The notes below the pieces were generated by a model. That model was not told the origin of the DNA and made no database searches. It saw only the letters and a list, made by a program, of their open reading frames with translations. A DNA stretch of 64,000 bases. Origin: Methylomonas sp. Its GTDB lineage: Bacteria; Pseudomonadota; Gammaproteobacteria; Methylococcales; Methylomonadaceae. Below, in pieces: positions 53,031-62,511 of this stretch. Positions within the stretch are counted from its first letter, which is position 1. Each line of letters opens with the position of its first letter. The DNA is taken from positions 1 through 64,000 of the forward strand of contig PERU01000021.1 of assembly GCA_002928965.1 (NCBI GenBank), in the 5' to 3' direction. The position numbers were made by a program, and so were the translations under genes.

Positions 53031-56000
53031 GTGAATGATTTGCTGAAGATGCTCGCCGTGACGGTACTGTATGCACTACTGGGTAAATTCGCACTCTTAT
53101 TTGCCCCCGGTGGCAATGTCAGCATCATTTGGCCTGCCAGCGGACTGGCGCTAGCCGTGTTGCTGATTGGGGGTACGCGTTATGCCTGGAGCATCTTGCT
53201 TGGGGCATTCCTGACCAATTTCATTCACAACGCGCTGGGAATAGCCATCGTCATTGCTACAGGTGCAACGCTGGGGGCTTTAGTGGGCTCCAGGTTGCTG
53301 ATGCGTAACGGCGCGTTCGACTGTGCGATTGGCCGTGTTTCCAACCAACTGCGTCTAATTATCGCGGGCGGCATTGGTTCTGGCGTTTCAGCACTGATTG
53401 GCGTCACAACCTTATTGGTGGATGGATTCGTCAATATCGAAAGTTATTTGAGCCAACTGCGTGTTTGGTGGATGGGCGATACGCTCGGCATTATCCTGTT
53501 ATCCCCGCTGATTCTGGTCTGGTGGCAACCGCAAGTCGATAGGCCCAACAAGCGACAACTCCTCGAATTCACACTGATTATCGCTGCTACCTTTCTAGTA
53601 GGGCAGGCTGTTTTTCTCGACTGGTTCAAGGACAGTATCGGCCTGGTAGCCAAAGGCTACTGGATGTTTCTGTTCATTACCTTGGCAGCTGTGCGAACCG
53701 GCTCCCGAGGCACGGCCATAAACCTCCTGATGGTGGCCAGCCAGGCTTTGTATGGTGCATGCCATGGCAGCGGTTTTTTTGCCGACGATTTTACCGATAC
53801 CCACCTGTACAACTACTGGTTCTACATGGTAATCCTGTCCGTCATCGGCATGTCGCTAGCCACCTATCTCGCCCAGCTTAACCAAGCGAAAAAATCCTTG
53901 CGTCTGAGTGAGGAAAAGCTGCACTTGATGTTCGACATGTCACCCATGGGCATGGCGAGAAATGCGATGGATGGTAAATTCATTGAAGCTAACGCAGCTT
54001 TTTTGAATATCGTCGGTTTTCCCCAGGATGAATTGAACCGTCTCAACTACTGGGATCTCACGCCCGACAGCTTCGCAGCGCAGGAAGCGCAGCAGCTGGA
54101 ATCTCTCAAAACGACATCGAAATATGGCCCTTACGAAAAGCAGTACATCAATCGGCATGGGCAACGCATTGACGTTCGGCTAAATGGCGTGTTGATTACT
54201 GGCAGCGATGGCGAACAATATATCTGGTCGACTATTGAAAACATCACCGACAGCAAGCAGCTTGAAGAGGAAATGTGCCTTGCCGCCACCGCCTTCGAAA
54301 CCCAGGAAGGCATCCTGATTACCGATGCCAATAAAGCAATTCTGCGCAGTAACCATGCGTTTACTCGTATCACCGGGTACAGCGCCCAAGAAATACTGGG
54401 TACCACTCCTTCGATACTCCAGTCGGGAAAGCAAGATGATGAGTTTTACCACGCTATGTGGGAGGCCATTTCACGCGACAAATTTTGGGCCGGAGAAATT
54501 TGGGATCAACGCAAAAATGGCGAAATCATCCCTTTTTGGCTGACGATTACCGCCGATACCACAGAGGACGGCACCGTCCGTCATTACATAGCCAGCTTCT
54601 CCGATCTAAGCCAATACAAACAAATTCAGCAGGAAAAGCAGGAGCTTGCCGCCTATAACCAAAGCTTGATCGAAACCATACCCGATGCTATTTTCTTCAA
54701 GGATAGCTTCGGGCGCTGGCGCATAGCCAATGAGGCTGCAATACGCTTATTTAAGCTGCAGCATATTGACTGGCAAAACAAGGCCGATAAAGAACTGGTA
54801 ATGGTCTTGCCAGAACTTTGTGCTGTTTTCCAAGAATGCCAGACTTTAGATGCAAAAACCTGGAACAAGGGGGGGCTTGTGGTCGGCGAGCTGCAGACCA
54901 CCAATGAAAAAGGTGAATTACGATCATTCGAAATGCGCAAGGCCCCGATTTTCGACACAGAGGGAAACCGCGTGGGTTTGGTCAGTATAGGCCGGGATAT
55001 AACGGAATATCATCAGGCAGAAACTGCCCTACGCGATGCAGTCCGCTTTGCTCAGGGCGCGCTCAATGCATTATCAGCGCACATTGCGATTCTTGACGAC
55101 AAAGGCACGATCATCGCCGTTAATCATACTTGGCGTACTTTTGCGGAAAGCAATCCGCCGTTGTCTAGCAATGTTTGTGAAGGTATCAATTATCTCGCTA
55201 TCTGCGAACAAGCCAGCGGCCCCGATAGCAATGAGGCTGCCGCAATGGCTAAGGGCATTCGCGCAGTCATGCGTGGCGAAGCTGACGAGTTTTCACTGGA
55301 ATATCCTTGCCATAGCCCGAATGAAAAGCGTTGGTTTATTGGTCGGATTACGCGCTTTCCCGGTGAAGGCGAGATTCGAATCGTCGTTTCTCATGAAAAT
55401 ATCACAACACGCAAACTGGCCGAGGATGATCTCAAGCACCATCGAGATCACCTGCAGGATTTGGTAAACGAGCAAACCCTTGAGTTACAAGAAAGCGAAG
55501 CTGAAGCGCAGCGTGCGCTGGCCGCGCTTGAGCACCAAAAATTTGTATTAGATCAACACGCCATTGTTGCTGTTACCGATATGCGAGGGCGAATTATTTA
55601 TGCCAATGACAAATTTTGCAGCATAAGTGGCTATAGTCGTGAGGAACTGCTGGGTCAGGATCACGCCATAATAAATTCTGGATACCATCCCAAGGGCTTC
55701 TTCAAGAACATGTACCGCACAGTCGCTCGAGGCCAGCCTTGGCATGGCGAAGTTTGCAATCGAGCCAAAGATGGCCATCTCTATTGGATGGATACCACGA
55801 TTGCCGCCTACCTGGGAGATGACGGCAAACCGAGGGAATATATTGCTATCCGCACCGATATTACAGAGCGGATGCGTGCAGAGAAAGCGGCAGAAGCCGC
55901 CAATCGTGCCAAATCGGAGTTTCTGGCCAACATGAGCCACGAAATCCGTACCCCCATGAACGGCGTGGTCGGCATGGTCGACATTCTGCAGGAGACAGTC

Positions 56001-57842
56001 CTGTCACGCGAACAACATCGCATGCTCAGAACCATTCGTGATTCAGCGCTTTCGCTGTTGAGCATACTCGATGATATTCTGGATTTTTCAAAAATTGAAG
56101 CCGGTAAGTTGGCCATCGAATCAATTCCGGTCTGTCTGCGCGATGTGATCGAAGGTGTGGCGCAACTGATGATTCCCGTCACGTCGACCAAAAACATCAA
56201 TTTTTATGTTTTCGTTTCTCCAGATTTGCCTTACTGGATCGAATCCGATCCAGTAAGGCTACGTCAGATTCTTTATAACCTGCTGGGCAATGCGGTGAAA
56301 TTTACGTCTACCCACGCCGATAGGGATGGGCAGGTCATCTTGCGAGTGGAAGCTTGTCATCTATCGAATGGCACGATCGGCTTGTGTATGCGCGTCATTG
56401 ACAATGGTATTGGCATGTCCACCGAGATGATAGCCGCGCTGTTCCAGCCTTTTACCCAGGCAGACGAGAGCACTACCCGTCGTTTTGGCGGCACTGGCCT
56501 TGGACTTAGCATTACCAAACGTCTGGTAACAATGTTCCAGGGGCAAATCCTGGTCAACAGCTCGCCGGGAGTTGGCACCGAATTCACGGTGGAACTACCA
56601 ATGACAATCAGTCATCCGACGCATACCGCACTAGCCGAACCCAATCTTGAAGGTGTTCGAGTCCTGGCCATCACGGATGAACCGATCTATGGCGAGATAG
56701 TATCCGCCTATTTGCTCGATAGAGGCGCGGAAGTCATAGTGTCACCAAGTGAAACGCCTATCGAGCAACGGTTATTTCGCTGCAATGGGATCAAAACCGC
56801 AGTGTTGTTGACGCCTGAAACCGCGTTTCTTCATGATGTTATTGTAGAAACAGGTCTGGCCAATGCCAGCAAAACAATACAGCTTGTCCGCCGTCGTAGC
56901 AGCAGTAGTAACGGTAAAAACATCACCGTAGCGGTGAATCCGCTGCTTTATCACGACCTGATACAAGGTGTGGCCATTGCTTGCGGGCTGCTGGACACTC
57001 AATCCGCCTTAAGCATTGGTGAGCGCCGCCGGTATCCAAGAGCCCGACCAAAGACACCTGATCCAGATAAGGCAGCGGCCAGTGGACGGCTGATCTTACT
57101 GGCCGAGGATAATGAAACCAATCAAGAGGTCATCCAGGCGCAGTTGCATCTATTGGGCTATGCCTGCGAAGTGGCTGCCGACGGACTCGAGGCATTGAAG
57201 AAGTGGCGTCTCGGACGCTATGCACTGTTGTTGACAGATTGCCACATGCCCAACATGGATGGCTTCCAGCTTACGACGGCCATTCGCCAGGAAGAGACCA
57301 CAGGTATTCATTTTCCAATCGTGGCCGTGACTGCCAACGCCATCCAAGGTGAAGCGGAACGCTGCATGGAAAATGGCATGGACGATTATCTGTCGAAGCC
57401 ATTACGGCTTGACGAATTGGGGGCGATGTTAGCAAAGTGGCTTCCTCAGCCTGCGGAAATCGCTGTTGCCCGGTTCGGTAGCAATAAAGTCTCAACGAAT
57501 GATAATAGTCCTGCCGTTGTTTGGGATCCTACGACCTTACCCAGAATGATGGGCGGTGATACTGCCATGCACCGCCGTTTGCTGGACAAGTTTTTGCTGA
57601 GTGCGGAAGAAATGCTGGCGGCAATCAGCGATGCTCAGGCAGTGGGCGAACCGGGGGTAATAGCCGACGTGGCGCACAAGTTCAAATCCGCGTCCCGCAC
57701 AGTGGGAGCTATGATACTCGGCGACATTTGCCAGCAGTTGGAAACAACCGGTCGTGCCGGCGATATGCAGACTATCATGACACTCATCGAAAAAGCCAAC
57801 GAGGCCTTTCTGGCTGCTCGTGAGCAAATCAGGAAAGGCTGA
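53031..57842 (+). CDS. MASE1 multi-PAS hybrid histidine kinase with REC and Hpt
   Basis: A 1603-residue inner-membrane phosphorelay kinase. Order: MASE1 membrane sensor (1-285; PGGNVSIIWPASGLALAVLL), about five PAS units (about 295-960; FIEANAAFLNIVGFPQDEL, IITDANK..., SAHIAILDDKGTIIAV, IIYANDKFCSISGYSREEL), HisKA with the His near 969 (MSHEIRTPMNG), HATPase (NLLGNAVKFTS, GTGLGLSITKRLV), a degenerate receiver-like stretch, an intact REC with Asp near 1402 (LLTDCHMPNMDG), and Hpt with His near 1549 (AHKFKSASRTVGA). The start is GTG at 53031. The neighbouring REC proteins on both sides are likely phosphate acceptors. Confidence 0.95.
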   Translation: MNDLLKMLAVTVLYALLGKFALLFAPGGNVSIIWPASGLALAVLLIGGTRYAWSILLGAFLTNFIHNALGIAIVIATGATLGALVGSRLLMRNGAFDCAIGRVSNQLRLIIAGGIGSGVSALIGVTTLLVDGFVNIESYLSQLRVWWMGDTLGIILLSPLILVWWQPQVDRPNKRQLLEFTLIIAATFLVGQAVFLDWFKDSIGLVAKGYWMFLFITLAAVRTGSRGTAINLLMVASQALYGACHGSGFFADDFTDTHLYNYWFYMVILSVIGMSLATYLAQLNQAKKSLRLSEEKLHLMFDMSPMGMARNAMDGKFIEANAAFLNIVGFPQDELNRLNYWDLTPDSFAAQEAQQLESLKTTSKYGPYEKQYINRHGQRIDVRLNGVLITGSDGEQYIWSTIENITDSKQLEEEMCLAATAFETQEGILITDANKAILRSNHAFTRITGYSAQEILGTTPSILQSGKQDDEFYHAMWEAISRDKFWAGEIWDQRKNGEIIPFWLTITADTTEDGTVRHYIASFSDLSQYKQIQQEKQELAAYNQSLIETIPDAIFFKDSFGRWRIANEAAIRLFKLQHIDWQNKADKELVMVLPELCAVFQECQTLDAKTWNKGGLVVGELQTTNEKGELRSFEMRKAPIFDTEGNRVGLVSIGRDITEYHQAETALRDAVRFAQGALNALSAHIAILDDKGTIIAVNHTWRTFAESNPPLSSNVCEGINYLAICEQASGPDSNEAAAMAKGIRAVMRGEADEFSLEYPCHSPNEKRWFIGRITRFPGEGEIRIVVSHENITTRKLAEDDLKHHRDHLQDLVNEQTLELQESEAEAQRALAALEHQKFVLDQHAIVAVTDMRGRIIYANDKFCSISGYSREELLGQDHAIINSGYHPKGFFKNMYRTVARGQPWHGEVCNRAKDGHLYWMDTTIAAYLGDDGKPREYIAIRTDITERMRAEKAAEAANRAKSEFLANMSHEIRTPMNGVVGMVDILQETVLSREQHRMLRTIRDSALSLLSILDDILDFSKIEAGKLAIESIPVCLRDVIEGVAQLMIPVTSTKNINFYVFVSPDLPYWIESDPVRLRQILYNLLGNAVKFTSTHADRDGQVILRVEACHLSNGTIGLCMRVIDNGIGMSTEMIAALFQPFTQADESTTRRFGGTGLGLSITKRLVTMFQGQILVNSSPGVGTEFTVELPMTISHPTHTALAEPNLEGVRVLAITDEPIYGEIVSAYLLDRGAEVIVSPSETPIEQRLFRCNGIKTAVLLTPETAFLHDVIVETGLANASKTIQLVRRRSSSSNGKNITVAVNPLLYHDLIQGVAIACGLLDTQSALSIGERRRYPRARPKTPDPDKAAASGRLILLAEDNETNQEVIQAQLHLLGYACEVAADGLEALKKWRLGRYALLLTDCHMPNMDGFQLTTAIRQEETTGIHFPIVAVTANAIQGEAERCMENGMDDYLSKPLRLDELGAMLAKWLPQPAEIAVARFGSNKVSTNDNSPAVVWDPTTLPRMMGGDTAMHRRLLDKFLLSAEEMLAAISDAQAVGEPGVIADVAHKFKSASRTVGAMILGDICQQLETTGRAGDMQTIMTLIEKANEAFLAAREQIRKG

Positions 57843-57931
57843 ATGTTCACTATGGCCTTCATTTTTATGCGAAAGCGACTTATAGACACGGCATTAACAT
57901 GGCCAATTGAATTCAGAGCAAAATAAATCCT

Positions 57932-59104
57932 ATGCCGAATCTTTCTATCACAATCCTGGACGACGACGAATTCATGCTCAGCAGCATAACAGCCATGCTG
58001 CATGGATTCGATGCGACCAAGGTAAACACATTTACCTCGGCGGATGCAGCATTGAGCCAGATTGATTTGCACGATCACATGCTGGTGGTGCTGTGTGATT
58101 TACAGATGCCGGGCATGGATGGCGTGGAATTTTTGCGCCATCTGGCGGAATGTCATTTTGCCGGCGGGATCGTCGTGTTCAGCGGCGAGGATGTGCGTAC
58201 CCTGCACATGGTCGAGAATCTTGTTCGTGCCCAGCATTTGCATTTGCTTGGCGTGTTGCATAAACCGATCGATAGAACTTCGCTGTTGAATCTGCTGGAT
58301 CAGATGTGCTGCAAAGGCAACACAAAGCAACCCCGCGAATTATTGCTCAGTGAACACGAATTACGCGAAGGTCTGACCGGAAACTCGCTGATCCAGGTAT
58401 TCCAGCCGCAAGTGGACATACGAACCCGGCAAATAGTCGGCGTTGAAGCATTGGCTCGCTGGTCGCATCCCCGCTACGGCATACTTGGCCCGCATACCTT
58501 CATTCCAATCGCCGAAAGGAGCGGTTTAATCATCAGGCTGACCGACGTCATGATTACCCAGTCGATCCGGCAATGGCGCAACTGGTTTGACAACGGTTAT
58601 GACTTTGGTATTTCGGTTAACGTATCCATGGACTGTCTGTCGCGTATCGATTTTCCAGATTGGGTGGTTGCCGAAGCGGCGGCGGTCGGCATGCCGCTGG
58701 ACCGATTGATGCTGGAAATCACCGAAAGCCGGCTCATGCAGAATACCGTCAAGGCCCTGGACGTGCTCTCCAGGCTGTGCCTGAAGCGGGTCCGCCTGTC
58801 CATCGACGATTTCGGCACGGCATACTCCAATATGGAGAAGCTGCAAATGCTGCCCTTCAACGAACTTAAAATCGACCGCGCTTTCGTCAACGGTGCCGCC
58901 GAGAACGATTCTTCCCGAGCGATTCTGGAATCCAGCGCCGCGTTGGGTAAGCGTTTAAATATGAAGATTGTTGCGGAAGGCGTGGAAACTCGGGAAGATT
59001 GGGAGTGTGCGGCGCAGGCCGGATGTGATTTGATCCAAGGTTTCTATGTCGCTCGTCCGATGCCAGGGGAGGAGTTGATAGATTGGGTTTTTCACTACCG
59101 ATAG
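57932..59104 (+). CDS. REC-EAL response regulator (c-di-GMP phosphodiesterase)
   Basis: A 390-residue protein: receiver domain with D56 (LCDLQMPGMDG) and a conserved Lys in VLHKPIDR, then an EAL domain (about 145-388) with VEALARWSHPRYG, ITESRL, LSIDDFGTAYSN, KIDRAFV and VAEGVETRED. The catalytic Glu and metal ligands are present, so it should hydrolyse c-di-GMP under phosphorylation control. It lies 89 bp downstream of the hybrid kinase and is the likely output of that relay. Confidence 0.94.
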   Translation: MPNLSITILDDDEFMLSSITAMLHGFDATKVNTFTSADAALSQIDLHDHMLVVLCDLQMPGMDGVEFLRHLAECHFAGGIVVFSGEDVRTLHMVENLVRAQHLHLLGVLHKPIDRTSLLNLLDQMCCKGNTKQPRELLLSEHELREGLTGNSLIQVFQPQVDIRTRQIVGVEALARWSHPRYGILGPHTFIPIAERSGLIIRLTDVMITQSIRQWRNWFDNGYDFGISVNVSMDCLSRIDFPDWVVAEAAAVGMPLDRLMLEITESRLMQNTVKALDVLSRLCLKRVRLSIDDFGTAYSNMEKLQMLPFNELKIDRAFVNGAAENDSSRAILESSAALGKRLNMKIVAEGVETREDWECAAQAGCDLIQGFYVARPMPGEELIDWVFHYR

Positions 59105-59460
59105 TAGTCAAATTTGGTGTCTGTCCTATCAGAGTAAAGCGGGGCGGTAATATGCTGGCTGTGTTTTCAGTTTCGAAGATTGCTATGCTTTTTACCCCTG
59201 AGATTGACAATGGCAGTATGCTGCCATGCTAACTAAACACCGGCTAAAGCAGGTGAGTTTGCATAACGGACTGAAGGCCGAATACGCGTCGACTGGACGT
59301 CGCGTCGTTAGGGCTCAAAATACTGGTTAGATTTATATGTTGCCCATCAAATTTTTTTTGATCAATATTTACTGAGTATGTAATCCACTAATAGCCGTAT
59401 TCATGCCAATGTACCGCTTTCTAAATCAGTCTTTCACCCAAGCATCAGAAGTTTACTTGT
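59105..59460. other. Intergenic region before PAS kinase
   Basis: 356 bp with no gene. It holds a small hairpin TGGCAG-TATG-CTGCCA (59211-59226) and an AT-rich promoter-like part around 59350-59385. I could not identify a specific site. Confidence 0.4.
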
Positions 59461-61602
59461 ATGCAACCACATCAGCTAGATTTGGCGCTCGATGCATTGT
59501 CATCACCGCTTACCATTCTTAATCAGTCGGGCGTAATTATATATGTCAATAAGGCATGGAAGCGTTTTGCCAATGTCAATGGTTTGGCTATGGCGAACTA
59601 TGGCTTAGATTGTAATTACCTTGAGTATTGTCAGAATGCGGAAACTAATCTCGGCTTTGAGCCGGTAACAGTAGAGCAAGGTATTAGTTCCGTTATTTCG
59701 GGCGCACGAGAAGAATTTCATTGCCAATATCCATGCCATAGTCCGACAGAAGAAAGATGGTTTCAAATGCGCGTGGTCCCGTTCTATTATGATGGCTGTC
59801 GGCATGCCATCGTGATTCACGAAAATATTACTGACAGCAAAACTTCTGAGAATCGGCTGAGGAACATATTAGAGAACGCACCTATCGGCATGGCCATCGT
59901 TTCTTTGGATGGCCGATTCGTTGAAGTTAATCAAGCGCTCGAAGATATTATTGGCTACCCAAAATCCGAATTATTAAATCTTACCTGCGAACAAGTGAAT
60001 CATCCCGATGACTTGCATTCGGATGAGGCGTTAATGCAGGGTTTATTACAAGGAACGCAAAGCTCATATCGCGTGGAAAAACGTTTTCTGCATAAAAATG
60101 GCGATATTGTTTGGGTAAATCTCACCTGCTCCATTTTACGCGATGAAATAGGAACGCCTGTTTATATTATTAAACAGATACAGAATATTACTGACAAGGT
60201 TAGAGCCGAAACCTCTTTGCGCAATAGCGAGCACCGATTAAACGTGGTGCTAAATAATATGCCGGCCTTGATCGGTTACTGGAATAAAAACTTGATCAAT
60301 GAATTTGGTAACAAGGCCTATAGCGAATGGTTCGGTATAAGCCCTGATCAAATCACAGGGATGTCCCTTTGCAAGGTGATAGGCGAGCATTTATATAGCC
60401 TGAATCGGCCTTATATAGAAAAGGTTCTCGCCGGAGAGTCACAAGTTTTCGAGCGCATTATTACCGATACTAGCGGCAAGGATCATTATACGCTGGCCTC
60501 CTATATTCCCGATGTCTCCAATGACGAGGTAAAAGGTTTCTTTGTGCTGGTTATGGATATTACGCAAGCCAAAATGGCGGAACTGGAACTCAGAAAAAGC
60601 GAGCAACTAAGTCGAATGTTGCTTAGTGTGTCTATTGACGGATTCAATTTTGCCGATTTGAATGGGCATTTTCTAAATGTCAATTTGGCTTTTTGTCAAA
60701 TGCTTGGCTATACGAAAACCGAAATGCTTGAGATGGCGGTCAGTGACATTGAAGTTACAGAGAATCCGGAACAAACTGCGGGGCATCTTGAAAAGATCAT
60801 GGCTAATGGTTTTGACCGATTTGAATCTGTTCTTCGTCGTAAAGATAGCTCGTTGGTCGATGTCGAAGTCAGTGTGACTTATCTTTCCGATCAGAACCAG
60901 TTTTTTGCTTTCGTGCGCGATATAACACAACGGAAACAAAACGAAAAATTGCGTATACAACAATTGGAGCAACAGCGCGACGCGTTGGTGCGGGAAGTTC
61001 ATCATCGTATCAAGAATCATTTGCAGGGCATGATTGGCTTGCTCAATTTATATTCGTCTAATCAACCTGCGGAAAGGGATTTAATACAGGACATTGCTGC
61101 GAAAATTGCGTCAATTGCCGCTGTTTATGGCATACAAAGTAAAACCAATCAGGATAATCCTTATTTATGCGAGATTACCTTAGAAATTTGCAAGTCATTG
61201 GAAATTTTTGGCATGGAGGAAAGTAATATCAAATATTCAATCATTAATCATCACAGGATAATGTTGCCATCGGAATATGCGGTTCCTATTGCATTAATCG
61301 TTAATGAGCTGATTATCAATGCTATCAAACATAATGACGATCCGATTCACAAAAATATTGAGGTGGATCTCGCCGTTTTAGAACATACGGCGATATTGAC
61401 CATACGGAATAGTTGTCTAGAGAGCTATTCTTTTCCTGATTTTAAACACGGCACCGGATTGGGTGTGGGGTTATCGCTAGTGCTTGCTATGTTACCGAAA
61501 CAAGGGGCTAATCTATCCTTAATACAAATCCAGGGCACAGTGTGTGCTCAGTTAACATTGCAATGGCCGATCGTCTCGATTGCGCGTGGTACTTTGACTT
61601 GA
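59461..61602 (+). CDS. Multi-PAS HisKA_2-type histidine kinase
   Basis: A 713-residue soluble kinase with no membrane segment. Four PAS-like units (about 5-125, 135-255, 260-380, 385-500; LTILNQSGVIIYVN, FVEVNQALEDIIGYPKSEL, FGNKAYSEWFGISPDQI, FLNVNLAFCQMLGYTKTEM), then HisKA_2 with the His near 513 (VREVHHRIKNHLQGM) and an HATPase (VNELIINAIKHN, GTGLGVGLSLVLAMLP). HisKA_2 kinases often pair with ANTAR regulators, and one lies 247 bp downstream. Its first PAS resembles one in the MASE1 kinase (the CHSPxEERWF-type segment). Confidence 0.93.
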   Translation: MQPHQLDLALDALSSPLTILNQSGVIIYVNKAWKRFANVNGLAMANYGLDCNYLEYCQNAETNLGFEPVTVEQGISSVISGAREEFHCQYPCHSPTEERWFQMRVVPFYYDGCRHAIVIHENITDSKTSENRLRNILENAPIGMAIVSLDGRFVEVNQALEDIIGYPKSELLNLTCEQVNHPDDLHSDEALMQGLLQGTQSSYRVEKRFLHKNGDIVWVNLTCSILRDEIGTPVYIIKQIQNITDKVRAETSLRNSEHRLNVVLNNMPALIGYWNKNLINEFGNKAYSEWFGISPDQITGMSLCKVIGEHLYSLNRPYIEKVLAGESQVFERIITDTSGKDHYTLASYIPDVSNDEVKGFFVLVMDITQAKMAELELRKSEQLSRMLLSVSIDGFNFADLNGHFLNVNLAFCQMLGYTKTEMLEMAVSDIEVTENPEQTAGHLEKIMANGFDRFESVLRRKDSSLVDVEVSVTYLSDQNQFFAFVRDITQRKQNEKLRIQQLEQQRDALVREVHHRIKNHLQGMIGLLNLYSSNQPAERDLIQDIAAKIASIAAVYGIQSKTNQDNPYLCEITLEICKSLEIFGMEESNIKYSIINHHRIMLPSEYAVPIALIVNELIINAIKHNDDPIHKNIEVDLAVLEHTAILTIRNSCLESYSFPDFKHGTGLGVGLSLVLAMLPKQGANLSLIQIQGTVCAQLTLQWPIVSIARGTLT

Positions 61603-61849
61603 TTGTACCGTAATCTCTCTGTATGATTTTCCGCACGAATGCTTGTCGCAACCTGAACCCTGTTGCGTAAATTTTCAATGAAAAATGGGTTTCCCTCGAA
61701 TGTGTCTTCATTTTCTTACTTCCGTGGTTTGTTGTCTTTCCGATGCCACGATTAGCTTGAACCGTACTCCGTTTTATGGGGTGCGCTCGCCAAATAAACC
61801 TCAACGTTTAACCGTTTTTCCGATCCAAAGTGTTTGGTAGTTGGGGCGT

Positions 61850-62476
61850 ATGACAAAAATTCTTGTGGTTGATGACGAACTTTTGGTTCTTGCAACAACG
61901 TCAATGGGATTGCAGCAGATGGGTTATGACGTGATTCAGGCCGATAGTGGTGCCTGGGCGTTGCAGGTTTGTCAACAAGAAGAACCGGATCTGGTCTTAC
62001 TTGATATTTGCATGCCCGCCATGAGCGGCGTCGAGGTGGCAAAGGTGCTTGATGAACTGAACATCCCCTTCATCTTTCTCTCCGCCTATAGCGATGAGGA
62101 AATGATCAAATCTGCAGCAGCAGTGGGTGCTTTGGGCTATCTGGTTAAGCCGTTGGAAATTGCCCGGATTGTGCCTGCAATCGAAGTTGCGCTGGTTCGT
62201 GCCGACGAACAGGCCAAAGCCGATCAGACCCTAGAAAATTTAATCAACTCGTTAGAAAACAATCGTGAAATTGATGTCGCCATCGGGATGTTAATGGAGC
62301 GGTATAAGATTGGCCGAGTCACTGCATTTGAATCTTTAAGAAGCTATGCTCGCGCTAATCGTACGAAGGTTGTCGAACTTGCCAACGCGTTGATTAGCGG
62401 AGCGATTAAACAGATACCAATCAATATGAGGCCAAGAAATTTTAGACATCCGTGCAACCCTGCCCCTGTTGATTAA
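61850..62476 (+). CDS. REC-ANTAR response regulator (RNA-binding antiterminator)
   Basis: A 208-residue protein: receiver (KILVVDDELLV, D52 in LLDICMPAMSG, LSAYSDEEM, Lys in LVKPLE), a coiled linker, and an ANTAR domain (about 125-185; IDVAIGMLMERYKIGRVTAFESLRSYA, then VVELANALISG). ANTAR proteins dimerise on phosphorylation and bind paired hairpins in leader RNA to block termination. ATG at 61850 starts MTKILVV. With the upstream HisKA_2 kinase it forms a pair like EutW-EutV. I did not identify its RNA target. Confidence 0.93.
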   Translation: MTKILVVDDELLVLATTSMGLQQMGYDVIQADSGAWALQVCQQEEPDLVLLDICMPAMSGVEVAKVLDELNIPFIFLSAYSDEEMIKSAAAVGALGYLVKPLEIARIVPAIEVALVRADEQAKADQTLENLINSLENNREIDVAIGMLMERYKIGRVTAFESLRSYARANRTKVVELANALISGAIKQIPINMRPRNFRHPCNPAPVD

Positions 62477-62511
62477 GCCAGCGATGTGCTTGGTTCTAAT
62501 AGGGGAGAGAC

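Noticed and set aside
54100..57840. Many long open frames on the opposite strand of the hybrid kinase
   Set aside because: They mirror the coding frame and show no domain or ribosome site; shadows of the real gene.
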